Part shown: one piece after another, positions 35,111-43,442 of the stretch
Numbering within the stretch: the first letter of the stretch is position 1
Layout of the letters: the number at the start of each line of letters is the position of its first letter
Origin: a candidate division LCP-89 bacterium
GTDB lineage: Bacteria > Electryoneota > B3-LCP
Direction of reading: 5' to 3'
Assembly: GCA_025774555.1 (NCBI GenBank)
Contig: JALGVT010000014.1
Location: forward strand, 35,303-99,302
DNA: 64,000 nt
Program-made: the position numbers and the translations under genes
Notes under the pieces: generated by a model
What the model saw: only the letters and a program-made list of their open reading frames with translations
Database searches by the model: none
Told to the model about the DNA's origin: nothing

Positions 35111-36193
35111 ATGGATCGATTGGAAAAGCTTCTCAGAGAAATCAGACAAAAAATCGGAAAATTAAGAAAAAACGACCTGAAAGAAACCCCCACTCGTACT
35201 ATACTAATTGATCCAATCCTGGAAGTATTAGGGTGGGATGTTCGTGATCCTGATATTGTCCAGCTTGAATATACTACAATTGACGGTAAATCTGTTGATT
35301 ACGCACTTAAGATAAATGAGAAGCCTGTTCTTCTTGTTGAAGCAAAATCCTTGGGTGATTCCTTGAACGATGTTAAAGCAATTACTCAAGTGGTTGGTTA
35401 TGCTTCGAACGCTGGGATTGAATGGTGTATACTAACTAATGGTATTCTCTGGAGAGTTTATAAAAGTAGCGAAAAATGTCCAGCTCCTGATAAATTACTT
35501 TTTGAAGTAAATTACGATATAAAAATAACGAAAGACGAGGAGATACCTAAGGTAGTTAGAAGCCTATGTAAGTTCTCCCGAGATGAAATGGCAAAGGGAA
35601 CTTTAGATCGGGAAGGTGAACGTGTTTTTAACGATGGCAAGGTGAAGAAAGCACTGGATAGGATTTTCCAAGATCCTCCAATTTCGTTTGTAAATTTGAT
35701 TAAGAAAGAAATGCTTGATTCCTCTTTGCGTGACAATAATAAAATTAGAGAAAGCCTGTTTCGTATCTGGTCATTTAAAGATAAGAGTATCGATCCACCT
35801 AAAGAAAGAAAACAAAATAGGGTACAGAAAGAAACTCACTTTGATGAAGCGAATCACCTAAAAGGTAAGAAGACAACAGTAATCGAACTATATAATGAAA
35901 TAGATCGGTTTTGCCTCAGTCTAAACCCTAATTTTATTGAAAAATCTATTATACAGACAGCAATCAATTATAATCACAAAAATTCGATTTTTTGCAGTGT
36001 TGTTGTTTTTAAAAATAGCTTAAGAGTTTATCTAAAATTGAAATTTGCCAAAATCAGCGATCCTCCCGATTGGGCTCGTGATGTAAGCAGTGTTGGTCAC
36101 TGGGGCAACGGAGATGTTGAATTAGCCATTAGAGATAATTCGCAATTACCTCGGGCATTTGAATTAATTAGACAGTCTCTTGCAAATAGTTAA
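35111..36193 (+). CDS. HsdR_N-type PD-(D/E)XK nuclease-like protein with DUF5655 tail
   Basis: The product is 360 residues from the ATG at 35111, with GGAGG five bases upstream. The N-terminus (about 20-130) matches the type I restriction HsdR_N domain: PTRTILIDPILEVLGWDV, then SVDYALKINEKPVLLVEAKSLG with the D..EAK nuclease signature, then QVVGYASNAGIEWCILTNGILWRVYK. The C-terminus (about 265-355: ELYNEIDRFCLSLNPNF, SVGHWGNGDVELAI) resembles DUF5655. There is no helicase domain, so this is a stand-alone module, perhaps defensive. It is more AT-rich than the flanking housekeeping genes and sits one base before gpsA, which suggests insertion. Confidence 0.75.
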   Translation: MDRLEKLLREIRQKIGKLRKNDLKETPTRTILIDPILEVLGWDVRDPDIVQLEYTTIDGKSVDYALKINEKPVLLVEAKSLGDSLNDVKAITQVVGYASNAGIEWCILTNGILWRVYKSSEKCPAPDKLLFEVNYDIKITKDEEIPKVVRSLCKFSRDEMAKGTLDREGERVFNDGKVKKALDRIFQDPPISFVNLIKKEMLDSSLRDNNKIRESLFRIWSFKDKSIDPPKERKQNRVQKETHFDEANHLKGKKTTVIELYNEIDRFCLSLNPNFIEKSIIQTAINYNHKNSIFCSVVVFKNSLRVYLKLKFAKISDPPDWARDVSSVGHWGNGDVELAIRDNSQLPRAFELIRQSLANS

Positions 36194-36194
36194 T

Positions 36195-37148
36195 ATGAAA
36201 CAAGAAATATCTTCCTCTTCCCCCATCGCCGTTCTGGGCGCGGGAAGCTGGGGCACGACCTTAGCTCTGGTACTGCACGGCAAAGGGTATCCGGTGCGCC
36301 TGTGGGAGTACCGCAAGGACGCCGTTGAACGCATGATTGCCGACCGCGAGAACAGGGAATTCCTGCCCGGAATTCCTTTGCCGGAAGACATGTCGATCTT
36401 CTATGAGGCGGCTCCCTGCCTCGAGGGCGCTGGTGTCATCCTGCTGGCAATTCCATCGCAGTTTGTGCGCGGCGCGCTGGAAAAGATGGTCGATGATATC
36501 CCCAAAGACGCGGTTATCGTCAACGTTGCCAAGGGCGTCGAAGAGGGGACGCTGAAGAGACCATCTGAAGTCGTAGCGGATCTTCTACCCCACTCCCTGC
36601 CGGACAAATACGCCGCACTGTCAGGTCCATCGCACGCTGAAGAGGTATCCAGAGGCATTCCCACCACAGTCGTCGCGGCGAGTCCCTCTCTGCAGACGGC
36701 AAAGTATGTGCAGGAACTCTTCTTCACGCCCGCCTTCCGAGTCTATGCGCGGGAAGACCTGATCGGCGTCGAACTTGGCGCAGCGTTAAAAAACGTCATC
36801 GCCATTGCAACCGGTATCTGTGACGGTTTACATTTCGGCGACAACACCAAGGGCGCGCTTTTGACTCGCGGTCTGGCGGAAATGACACGCCTTGGCGTGA
36901 AGTTGGGCGGTTATCCACAGACTTTTTCAGGACTGTCCGGCATGGGTGACTTGATCACCACCTGCATGAGCCGCCACAGCCGCAACGCCGAGGGCGTTCG
37001 CACCACTACGTCTTCCCGGGAATTAGCGCACCGTGAAAATGTCCCCATGCCCATCACTGAAGCGGTGTATGACGTTCTGTTTGAGAATAAACCTCCCCGC
37101 GAAGCCGTCACCGAACTGATGACCCGTGAATTGAAGGTTGAGGATTGA
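36195..37148 (+). CDS. gpsA: NAD(P)-dependent glycerol-3-phosphate dehydrogenase
   Basis: The 317-residue protein has an N-terminal Rossmann motif IAVLGAGSWGTTLALVLHGKGY, SGPSHAEEVSRGIPTTVVAAS, the catalytic-lysine region ELGAALKNVIAIATGICDGLHFGDNTKGALLTRGLAEM, and LSGMGDLITTCMSRHSRN. It reduces dihydroxyacetone phosphate to glycerol-3-phosphate for phospholipid synthesis. The ATG follows the upstream stop by one base and has no clear ribosome site of its own, consistent with coupling to the gene in front. Confidence 0.93.
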   Translation: MKQEISSSSPIAVLGAGSWGTTLALVLHGKGYPVRLWEYRKDAVERMIADRENREFLPGIPLPEDMSIFYEAAPCLEGAGVILLAIPSQFVRGALEKMVDDIPKDAVIVNVAKGVEEGTLKRPSEVVADLLPHSLPDKYAALSGPSHAEEVSRGIPTTVVAASPSLQTAKYVQELFFTPAFRVYAREDLIGVELGAALKNVIAIATGICDGLHFGDNTKGALLTRGLAEMTRLGVKLGGYPQTFSGLSGMGDLITTCMSRHSRNAEGVRTTTSSRELAHRENVPMPITEAVYDVLFENKPPREAVTELMTRELKVED

Positions 37149-37166
37149 TCTGATAATTTAATCTTA

Positions 37167-37732
37167 AGCCCCTTCAAGGGAGCTGACACAAATAAGCACC
37201 CAGCGCTTCCCATAGGGGATCCCTACGGGAAAAGCACTGTGCTACAAAAGGTACAAGACTGCTGAAGCAGCCTCCTTTTGAGGAGAATATGCCGCACAAA
37301 GCTTATTCAAATATCTATTTGCATATTACCTGGCACACTAAAGATAATATACCAATTCTTGAAGGCGAAGTACGTAACTTTATCTATACACTGATTCGTC
37401 AGATATGTAAGGACGATAGAGAGATAGTTTGCTTTGAAGTAGGCGGCATCCGCGATCATATCCATATCGCCTTGAAGGTGCCTCCGACAATGACAATCTC
37501 GAAGTGGATTGGTGAATTGAAAGGATCGTTATCCTACAATCTTAATAAAGCACATCCAGAGATTGGATTCGCCTGGCAAACTGGCTATGGAGTCACAAGT
37601 TTTTCACAGAGAGACCTGAAAGGGATAGTCAGCTACATAAAGAATCAAGAATCCCATCATATGAATAATAACATGATAAAAGAGCTGGAAATCATTTCGT
37701 AGATACCAGTGTTGAAGCCCCTTTCAAGGGGG
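37167..37732. mobile_element. RAYT/IS200-like unit with flanking hairpins
   Basis: The transposase-like gene at 37289 is bracketed by two similar hairpins in the same orientation: AGCCCCTTCAAGGG at 37167-37180 and AAGCCCCTTTCAAGGGGG at 37715-37732. Inside the left flank is a 23-base palindrome (37208-37230) related to ones nested in MITE copies 2 and 5. True ends are not certain; these are the visible limits. Confidence 0.5.
37289..37702 (+). CDS. REP-associated tyrosine transposase/IS200-family TnpA
   Basis: The 137-residue HUH-type Y1 transposase has the metal-binding HUH motif in GGIRDHIHIALKV (near residue 55). The catalytic tyrosine is probably in GIVSYIKNQESHH (near 118). It begins with YSNIYLHITWHTK, the usual start of these single-strand transposases. 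GAGGAG precedes the ATG. Length and lone position, with flanking REP-like hairpins and no TnpB, fit a RAYT or domesticated IS200 rather than IS605. Confidence 0.85.
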   Translation: MPHKAYSNIYLHITWHTKDNIPILEGEVRNFIYTLIRQICKDDREIVCFEVGGIRDHIHIALKVPPTMTISKWIGELKGSLSYNLNKAHPEIGFAWQTGYGVTSFSQRDLKGIVSYIKNQESHHMNNNMIKELEIIS

Positions 37733-37793
37733 TTGTACCTGATGTAGCCCACGTCCTTCAGGGCTGGGCGGAGAATGAATAACCATATTTAGA

Positions 37794-38477
37794 ATGCGCA
37801 GAAAAGATCAAATTTGTTATTTATGTGGCAAAGGTGGAGCTGATTCGAGAGATCATGTGCCACCCGAGATGCTTTATTACAGACAAGATGGTATAGGATT
37901 ACCGTCTGATTTGATAACCGTTCCATCCCATCAGACATGTCAGGAGAAATACTCACTTGACGAGGAATACTTTGTAATCACAGTTACTGGCGGAAGTTTC
38001 GCAGATAAAGCAGCGTGGGCTAAATGGTGGAATCACATTAGTCCAAGACTGAAAACACCTGAGAAGAAGAGACTATCGAAGAGAATACTAAATGCATGTT
38101 TCCCTGTTGATATTGTATCGAAATCTGGCATTATTTTAGGGCAAGCAACAGCAGTTGATATTGAAATAGAAAGGATAAACAGTATCATTGGGAAGATTAT
38201 ACGTGGTTTGTATTTTCATCATAATGACAAAATCTTACCTTTTGATATAGGAATAAAAATTCTTACGAATCTTCAACCTGAATTCATAAACAAATCGTTT
38301 ATAGAAGGCTATAAGAGATCTTTTCCTGATGCAGAATTTCATTACCGAGGTGTACATAGAGAGTTTACCTACTCATTTTTTGGAGATATTATAGAGGATA
38401 AATTGACATGGTTCTTCAGGTTTTTCAATCACTATCAATTCTTCTGTGTTCTTAAAAAACTAGAACCTGAAACATAA
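37794..38477 (+). CDS. HNH-type zinc-finger protein, possible nuclease
   Basis: The 227-residue protein opens with an HNH/McrA-like zinc motif: CYLCGKGGADSRDHVPPEML, then HQTCQEKYSLDEEY. This gives a CxxC pair, a DH-PP core and an HxxC pair, as in HNH endonucleases. The remainder (about 60-227) is unrecognised, ending in an aromatic-rich helix (LTWFFRFFNHYQFFCVLKK). It is AT-rich relative to asnS downstream and lies next to the transposase, so it is probably acquired. Function unproven; perhaps defensive. Confidence 0.6.
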   Translation: MRRKDQICYLCGKGGADSRDHVPPEMLYYRQDGIGLPSDLITVPSHQTCQEKYSLDEEYFVITVTGGSFADKAAWAKWWNHISPRLKTPEKKRLSKRILNACFPVDIVSKSGIILGQATAVDIEIERINSIIGKIIRGLYFHHNDKILPFDIGIKILTNLQPEFINKSFIEGYKRSFPDAEFHYRGVHREFTYSFFGDIIEDKLTWFFRFFNHYQFFCVLKKLEPET

Positions 38478-38494
38478 ATTCATAACCACCCCCC

Positions 38495-39787
38495 ATGACC
38501 CAAACATACATATCCGACATCGCCAGCAAAGCTGGCGGTGAAGCTGAAATTAAGGGCTGGATCGCTAACTTCAGATCCAGCGGCAAATTGATGTTCCTGC
38601 AGGTGCGCGACGGCACCGGCGTCATCCAGTGTGTGACATCGAAGAAGGAAGTCTCCGAGAAAGCCTGGGAGGATGCCAGAACGCTGGCACTCGAATCTTC
38701 GCTGATTATCCGCGGCACCGTCAACAAGGACGATCGCGCTCCGGGCGGTTATGAAATCTGGGTGAGCGACCTCGAAATGGTCGGCGCATCCGTGGATTAC
38801 CCCATAGCCAAGAAAGAACACGGCGACGCCTTCCTGCTGGATCACCGGCATCTGTGGATGAGGTCTAAGAAACAGCATGCCATTCTTCGTGTGCGCCATC
38901 ACGTCATTAAAGCAATCCGCGATTTCTTCGATGACAAAGGCTTTATCAATTTAGACGCACCAATATTTACCCCGAATGCTTCTGAAGGCACGTCAACCCT
39001 GTTTGAGACCGAATATTTCGGAGATAAAGCTTATCTGTCCCAATCCGGACAGCTCTACATGGAGCCGGGCTGCGCCGCTTTTGGTAAAGTCTATTGCTTC
39101 GGTCCCACTTTCCGTGCGGAGAAATCAAAGACGCGCAAGCACCTGACTGAATTCTGGATGCTCGAGCCGGAAGTCGCTTACATGGATCTGGACGGCTGCA
39201 TGGATCTGGGTGAGGACCTATTATGCTTCATAGTGGAACAGGCGCTGAAACGTTGCCAGCCGGAACTGGAAACCCTGGAAAGGGACTTAAGCAGACTGGA
39301 ATGCGTCAAGAAACCCTTCCCGAGGATCCATTATAAAGAAGCATGCGACATCCTCGTAAAGAAAGGAACCGGTTTCACTCCTGGCGACGATTTCGGAGCG
39401 CCTGACGAAGAAGCGCTGGTTGAGGCATACGACCGACCGCTGATTATTCACCGCTTTCCGGCTGACATTAAAGCCTTTTACATGAAATGCGAAGATGACG
39501 ATCCGGAAACTTCTTTGTCCTGTGATTTCATCGCGCCCGAAGGATTCGGTGAAATCATCGGCGGCAGCCAGAGAGAGGACGATTTGGAGATACTGGAGAG
39601 CAAAATCAAGCAGCACGATCTACCGAGGGACGCTTTCGAATGGTATCTCGATCTGAGGAAATATGGAACATTCCCACACTCGGGATTCGGATTGGGACTG
39701 GAAAGAACCGTATCCTGGATATGCGGCAACCGTCATGTGCGCGAAGCCATACCTTTCCCGCGCATGATGCACAGACTAAAACCATAA
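38495..39787 (+). CDS. asnS: Asparaginyl-tRNA synthetase
   Basis: This 430-residue class IIb synthetase has an N-terminal OB-fold anticodon-binding domain (about 5-110: [30 protein letters not shown]). The catalytic core has motif 2 [28 protein letters not shown] and motif 3 [57 protein letters not shown] is typical of AsnRS rather than AspRS. It charges tRNA-Asn. Typical length; the start [10 protein letters not shown] is accepted. Confidence 0.93.
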   Translation: MTQTYISDIASKAGGEAEIKGWIANFRSSGKLMFLQVRDGTGVIQCVTSKKEVSEKAWEDARTLALESSLIIRGTVNKDDRAPGGYEIWVSDLEMVGASVDYPIAKKEHGDAFLLDHRHLWMRSKKQHAILRVRHHVIKAIRDFFDDKGFINLDAPIFTPNASEGTSTLFETEYFGDKAYLSQSGQLYMEPGCAAFGKVYCFGPTFRAEKSKTRKHLTEFWMLEPEVAYMDLDGCMDLGEDLLCFIVEQALKRCQPELETLERDLSRLECVKKPFPRIHYKEACDILVKKGTGFTPGDDFGAPDEEALVEAYDRPLIIHRFPADIKAFYMKCEDDDPETSLSCDFIAPEGFGEIIGGSQREDDLEILESKIKQHDLPRDAFEWYLDLRKYGTFPHSGFGLGLERTVSWICGNRHVREAIPFPRMMHRLKP

Positions 39788-39790
39788 GGG

Positions 39791-40945
39791 ATGAACTTTC
39801 CTGAGATGATACTATTACTATTGGGCTTCTGCACACTGATGTTGACCTATGTGTTTTTGATCTACCCGGCAGCTATTCTGTTATTGAGTTCACTTGTCAG
39901 GCGCAAGATCAACCCACGCTGGGATGAACCTCCATTGGTGACCATGATCCTGGCAGCGCTCAACGAAGCCCCGGCAATAGCGCAGAAAATTGAGAACACC
40001 CTTAATCTGAATTATCCACAGGATAAGCTGGATATTATCATAGTCGATGATGGATCGACGGATAACACTGCTGATATAGTTAATGGATTTGAATCTCCCC
40101 GCATCACTCTGATCCGACTGGATAGACAGAGTGGAAAAACAGCCGCATTGAATCGCGCTATAGAGCAGGCAAAGGGGGAGGTGTTAGTGTTCACAGATGC
40201 CAATGCCATGTTTGGACTGGACGCAATCAGCCATTTGGTTTCCTCTTTTGACATTGAAGGAAAAGTGGGCGTAGTATGCGGTGAATTAAACTACCAACAG
40301 CACCCTCAGGCTGTCAGTGACGAAGAGAGTAGATACTGGAATTTGGAAATTCTACTCAAAAAAGCTGAGAGCAATATAGGGACTCTTTTAGGCGCCAATG
40401 GTTCTATATATGCGCTGCGAAAAGATTTGTATAAACCCCTACGAGAGGATCTGATAAGTGATTTCCTGACGCCCTTATTGTTGTCCAGGGAGGGATTTCG
40501 CACGGTGTACCAGCCCAAAGCTGTATCAGTAGAAATCAGCACTAAGAACTTGCTGTCTGAGTTTAGACGCAAAAAGCGAATTATTCAACGCGGTCTTTAC
40601 GGACTGCTGGTACACAATGAGCTTTTGAATCCTCTCGCTTCAGGATGGCTCGCATTTCAACTGTGGTCGCACAAAGTATTCAGATGGCTTACGCCAATAT
40701 GGCTCCTGGGGATATTCATATCTTCATGGGGATTGCGAGGGAATATCTGTTTCGGAATTCTTTTCGTGCTGCAAATAATTGGTTATAGCGCCAGCTTGAC
40801 AGGAATAGCTCTATCCGCTTCTGGAAGGCAGCCGGGTGTTCTTCGCCTTCCTGCTTATGCTCTGATGGCATTGGTTGCTGCCCTGTGTGGCGTTGTGGGC
40901 GTATTGATGGGCCAGAAAGTTGTAACCTGGAATCCTCAGAGATAA
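39791..40945 (+). CDS. Membrane family 2 glycosyltransferase
   Basis: The 384-residue protein has one N-terminal helix (8-35), a cytoplasmic GT-A domain (about 45-280: VTMILAALNEA, IIIVDDGSTDNTADIV, LVFTDANAMF) and three C-terminal helices (about 295-380). A K-R-I-I-Q-R-G-L segment resembles the QxxRW processivity motif but lacks the tryptophan. The layout fits processive polysaccharide synthases such as cellulose- or hyaluronan-synthase-like enzymes. It begins three bases after asnS. Product unknown. Confidence 0.85.
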   Translation: MNFPEMILLLLGFCTLMLTYVFLIYPAAILLLSSLVRRKINPRWDEPPLVTMILAALNEAPAIAQKIENTLNLNYPQDKLDIIIVDDGSTDNTADIVNGFESPRITLIRLDRQSGKTAALNRAIEQAKGEVLVFTDANAMFGLDAISHLVSSFDIEGKVGVVCGELNYQQHPQAVSDEESRYWNLEILLKKAESNIGTLLGANGSIYALRKDLYKPLREDLISDFLTPLLLSREGFRTVYQPKAVSVEISTKNLLSEFRRKKRIIQRGLYGLLVHNELLNPLASGWLAFQLWSHKVFRWLTPIWLLGIFISSWGLRGNICFGILFVLQIIGYSASLTGIALSASGRQPGVLRLPAYALMALVAALCGVVGVLMGQKVVTWNPQR

Positions 40946-40992
40946 TATAATCATTGAGAGTTACGTGATTGTAAATCCTATAATTAGATAGA

Positions 40993-41271
40993 ATGAATGA
41001 CATTCGTGCACGTCTGATTGTTCAGGGACGCGTTCAGGGCGTCGGTTTCCGCTGGTTTGCACTTAGCCAGGCGCAGAAACTGGGATTATTTGGATGGGTC
41101 CGCAACAATTTTGACGGTTCGGTTGAAACCGAAGTGGAAGGAAGTCGTTCCGCCGTTGAGGAATATATCGCAATTATAAAAGTAGGCCCGCGTTTCAGCA
41201 ACGTTAAGGCTGTGCAGGTAGATTATAAACCATTTGAGGGTCTCTATACTGACTTTAATGTAACGAGGTGA
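40993..41271 (+). CDS. acyP: Acylphosphatase
   Basis: The 92-residue protein carries the full acylphosphatase signature: RLIVQGRVQGVGFRWF with the substrate-binding arginine (R23) and GWVRNNFDGSVETEVEG with the catalytic asparagine. It hydrolyses carboxyl-phosphate bonds in the cytoplasm. Its stop overlaps the ribosome site of apt downstream. Confidence 0.93.
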   Translation: MNDIRARLIVQGRVQGVGFRWFALSQAQKLGLFGWVRNNFDGSVETEVEGSRSAVEEYIAIIKVGPRFSNVKAVQVDYKPFEGLYTDFNVTR

Positions 41272-41273
41272 AA

Positions 41274-41798
41274 ATGAAAGACTTGGAATTACTAATTCGC
41301 AATGTACAGGATTTCCCAAAAGAAGGAATAGGATTTAAAGACATCACGACTCTATTGAAAGACGCAGACGCATTTCGTCAGGCGACGAAGCAGATGTATG
41401 AACCGTACAAAGATGCCGGTGTGCAGAAAATCGCAGGGATAGATTCACGCGGTTTTATCTTCGGAGGCGCCATGGCTTATGAATATGGGCTGCCTTTTGT
41501 CCCCTTCAGAAAGCCCGGTAAGCTGCCCGCTGAAACTATCTCTGAATCTTATGCGCTTGAATACGGCGAGGATTCCATCGAAATCCATGTCGATGCTATA
41601 GAGAAGGGTGAAAAAGTGTTGGTGGTCGATGACCTGCTGGCGACCGGAGGCACTGCTGCCGCTGCCTGTAAACTGATTGATCGGCTGGGAGGCATCGTAG
41701 TCGGGGTCAGCTTCCTGATCGAACTCTCATTTATATCCGGAAGAAAGAAACTTGACGGCAGAAATATCAGCGTGCTGATAGATTACGATTCGGAATAA
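41274..41798 (+). CDS. apt: Adenine phosphoribosyltransferase
   Basis: The product is 174 residues from the ATG at 41274, chosen because GAGGTGA at 41263-41269 gives proper spacing; the in-frame GTG at 41268 lies within that site. It has VQDFPKEGIGFKDITTLLKDA, AGIDSRGFIFGGAMAYEYGLPFVPFRKPGKLP and the PRPP loop VLVVDDLLATGGTAAAACKLI. It makes AMP from adenine and PRPP. Confidence 0.94.
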   Translation: MKDLELLIRNVQDFPKEGIGFKDITTLLKDADAFRQATKQMYEPYKDAGVQKIAGIDSRGFIFGGAMAYEYGLPFVPFRKPGKLPAETISESYALEYGEDSIEIHVDAIEKGEKVLVVDDLLATGGTAAAACKLIDRLGGIVVGVSFLIELSFISGRKKLDGRNISVLIDYDSE

Positions 41799-41827
41799 CA
41801 TAAATAATAACAGGCGCTAATAAAATG

Positions 41828-41969
41828 GGGCTATCCCAAAAGTCTATAAACTATCATTACGAACGAAGTGTGGTAATCTCTTAGTACTTGTAATATAGGA
41901 GATTGCCACGTCATCAGCCGGACGGCTGATTCCTCGCAATGACTCAATATTCCTCTTTTGGGACAGCCC
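41828..41969. repeat. MITE-like element, copy 4
   Basis: The 142-bp copy has ends GGGCTATCCCAAAAG (one mismatch) and CTTTTGGGACAGCCC. Its right arm contains an extra palindrome (ATCAGCCGGACGGCTGAT, 41913-41930) that copies 1-3 lack and copy 5 shares. Confidence 0.9.
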
Positions 41970-41993
41970 CATTATTCTTTCTTCTGTATTCTT

Positions 41994-42680
41994 TTATTCT
42001 TTGTTTATCCCTTTTCCTTCCCACCTGCACTCATCCCATAAAAAACAACCGCCGCACCTCGGTTTCCGAGCCTGACAGACCGACCTGCCAAACTGCAGCA
42101 GGTTCATGTGAAGTGAATATCCTCTTCCTGCGGGGACATACGGTCTAAGCTGCCAGAATGTCTTTTCTGCGGAAGTCTTTTCATTCACCCAGCCCAGCCG
42201 CTTCGATATCCGGCGAACGTGAGTATCCACCGGACAGAGATCCCTGCCGAGCGTAACCATCAGCGTCACCGCGGCGGTTTTAATGCCGACGCCTTTCTGA
42301 GCTGTCAGCAGACCGATCGCTTCGTCATCATCCATATCGGCAAGCGACATGAGAGAGTACTCACCGAATTGCTCCACAGTCCACTTAAGAAAAGCCTGTA
42401 TATTTGCAGACTTCTGCTTAGAAAGCCCGGCTATACGAACCGCTTCTTCGATTTTTTCAACAGGAGCTTCAACGACCTCTTGCCATGTCGGGAATGATGA
42501 TCTTAGCCTCGCATACGCCTGGTCGCGCAGGTTATCATTGGTGTTCTGAGATAGTATAGTCAGAATTAAGCTGTCAAGCGGCTCTGACAGACCTGCCCAC
42601 TTTTTCTCTCCCTGATGTTTTTCAAGCCTGTCAACAGCTATGGTGAGACGCTCAGTCAGATTTAATGATTTTGAAGTCAT
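41994..42680 (-). CDS. nth: Endonuclease III-type DNA glycosylase/AP lyase
   Basis: The 228-residue HhH-GPD protein has the helix-hairpin-helix LLTAQKGVGIKTAAVTLMV with the lyase lysine, catalytic aspartate in CPVDTHVRRISKRLGW, and the 4Fe-4S site CQARKPRCGGCFLWDEC (C-x6-C-x2-C-x5-C). It removes oxidised pyrimidines and nicks the abasic site. A MITE copy lies just beyond its stop. Confidence 0.9.
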   Translation of the reverse strand: MTSKSLNLTERLTIAVDRLEKHQGEKKWAGLSEPLDSLILTILSQNTNDNLRDQAYARLRSSFPTWQEVVEAPVEKIEEAVRIAGLSKQKSANIQAFLKWTVEQFGEYSLMSLADMDDDEAIGLLTAQKGVGIKTAAVTLMVTLGRDLCPVDTHVRRISKRLGWVNEKTSAEKTFWQLRPYVPAGRGYSLHMNLLQFGRSVCQARKPRCGGCFLWDECRWEGKGINKE

Positions 42681-42727
42681 TGATAATATAAGAGTAGCGA
42701 ATTATATAGGCAATTATTACCTACTTA

Positions 42728-43351
42728 TTATTTAACCTCAACACTTATAACAGACAACTTGTCGCTGATTTTGACGATCCTGATGGGGGACATAGCAGCT
42801 CTATTCAATTCTTCTGCTTCTCTCTTGGTCTTTTTCCCCTTGTAGAACCAGACGCTGCCCCCGGGTTTCACAAGCGGCGCAATATATGGTAGAATATGCA
42901 GGGCATTCCCGGTGCCTCTGGTGGTTGCAAGGTCAAAAGACCTGCCCCATTCTTCAAGCAGTGATACTTCCTCTACGCGCTGGCAGACTACCTTCACATT
43001 CTTCAATTTAAGCTCGTCAACTGCTCGTCTCAGAAACGCTGCCTTTTTTCTCTTCGGCTCTAAAAGTGTTAAACGAATATCAGGAAGCGCGAACTTCAAT
43101 GGAAGACCCGGAATGCCAGCTCCTGAACCGACATCGAGAACGTCAGCATCACTGCGCACAGCTAATTCCTTCAACGGAGTTATCGACTCGATAATCCAGT
43201 CTGTCAACAACTTATCAACACTCCTTGACGAAACAAGGTTAGTGATTGTATTCCAATGACTTACGAGCTGACTATATGCTTGACAGCAGTTGTTAAAGTA
43301 GGACTTATCAACAATCGGTAGGTTCAATATTTTGTGCTTGGAAACGTTCAT
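42728..43351 (-). CDS. rsmG: 16S rRNA (guanine-N7) methyltransferase
   Basis: The product is 207 residues from the ATG at 43349-43351 (MNVSKHKILNLP); an in-frame GTG at 43373 is an alternative. Class I SAM-binding motif VLDVGSGAGIPGLPLKFALP, then LLEPKRKKAAFLRRAVDELKLKNVKVVCQRVEE and DLATTRGTGNALHILPYI. It methylates G527 of 16S rRNA. It follows mnmG on the same strand, the usual order near oriC. Confidence 0.92.
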   Translation of the reverse strand: MNVSKHKILNLPIVDKSYFNNCCQAYSQLVSHWNTITNLVSSRSVDKLLTDWIIESITPLKELAVRSDADVLDVGSGAGIPGLPLKFALPDIRLTLLEPKRKKAAFLRRAVDELKLKNVKVVCQRVEEVSLLEEWGRSFDLATTRGTGNALHILPYIAPLVKPGGSVWFYKGKKTKREAEELNRAAMSPIRIVKISDKLSVISVEVK

Positions 43352-43365
43352 CTCAGCTTGAATAA

Positions 43366-43374
43366 TTATCCACA
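43366..43374 (+). promoter_or_regulatory. Consensus DnaA box
   Basis: TTATCCACA lies in the rsmG-mnmG gap. One-mismatch versions (TTATCAACA) occur at 43212 and 43305 inside rsmG, and two more perfect copies lie in coding sequence at 36911 and 40012. Confidence 0.5.
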
Positions 43375-43442
43375 ATTTATGATGATGAATTCAAGAAAAA
43401 TGGACAGCGCAAGAGCCTTGTCAAATAATCTGATGTTTTTTT

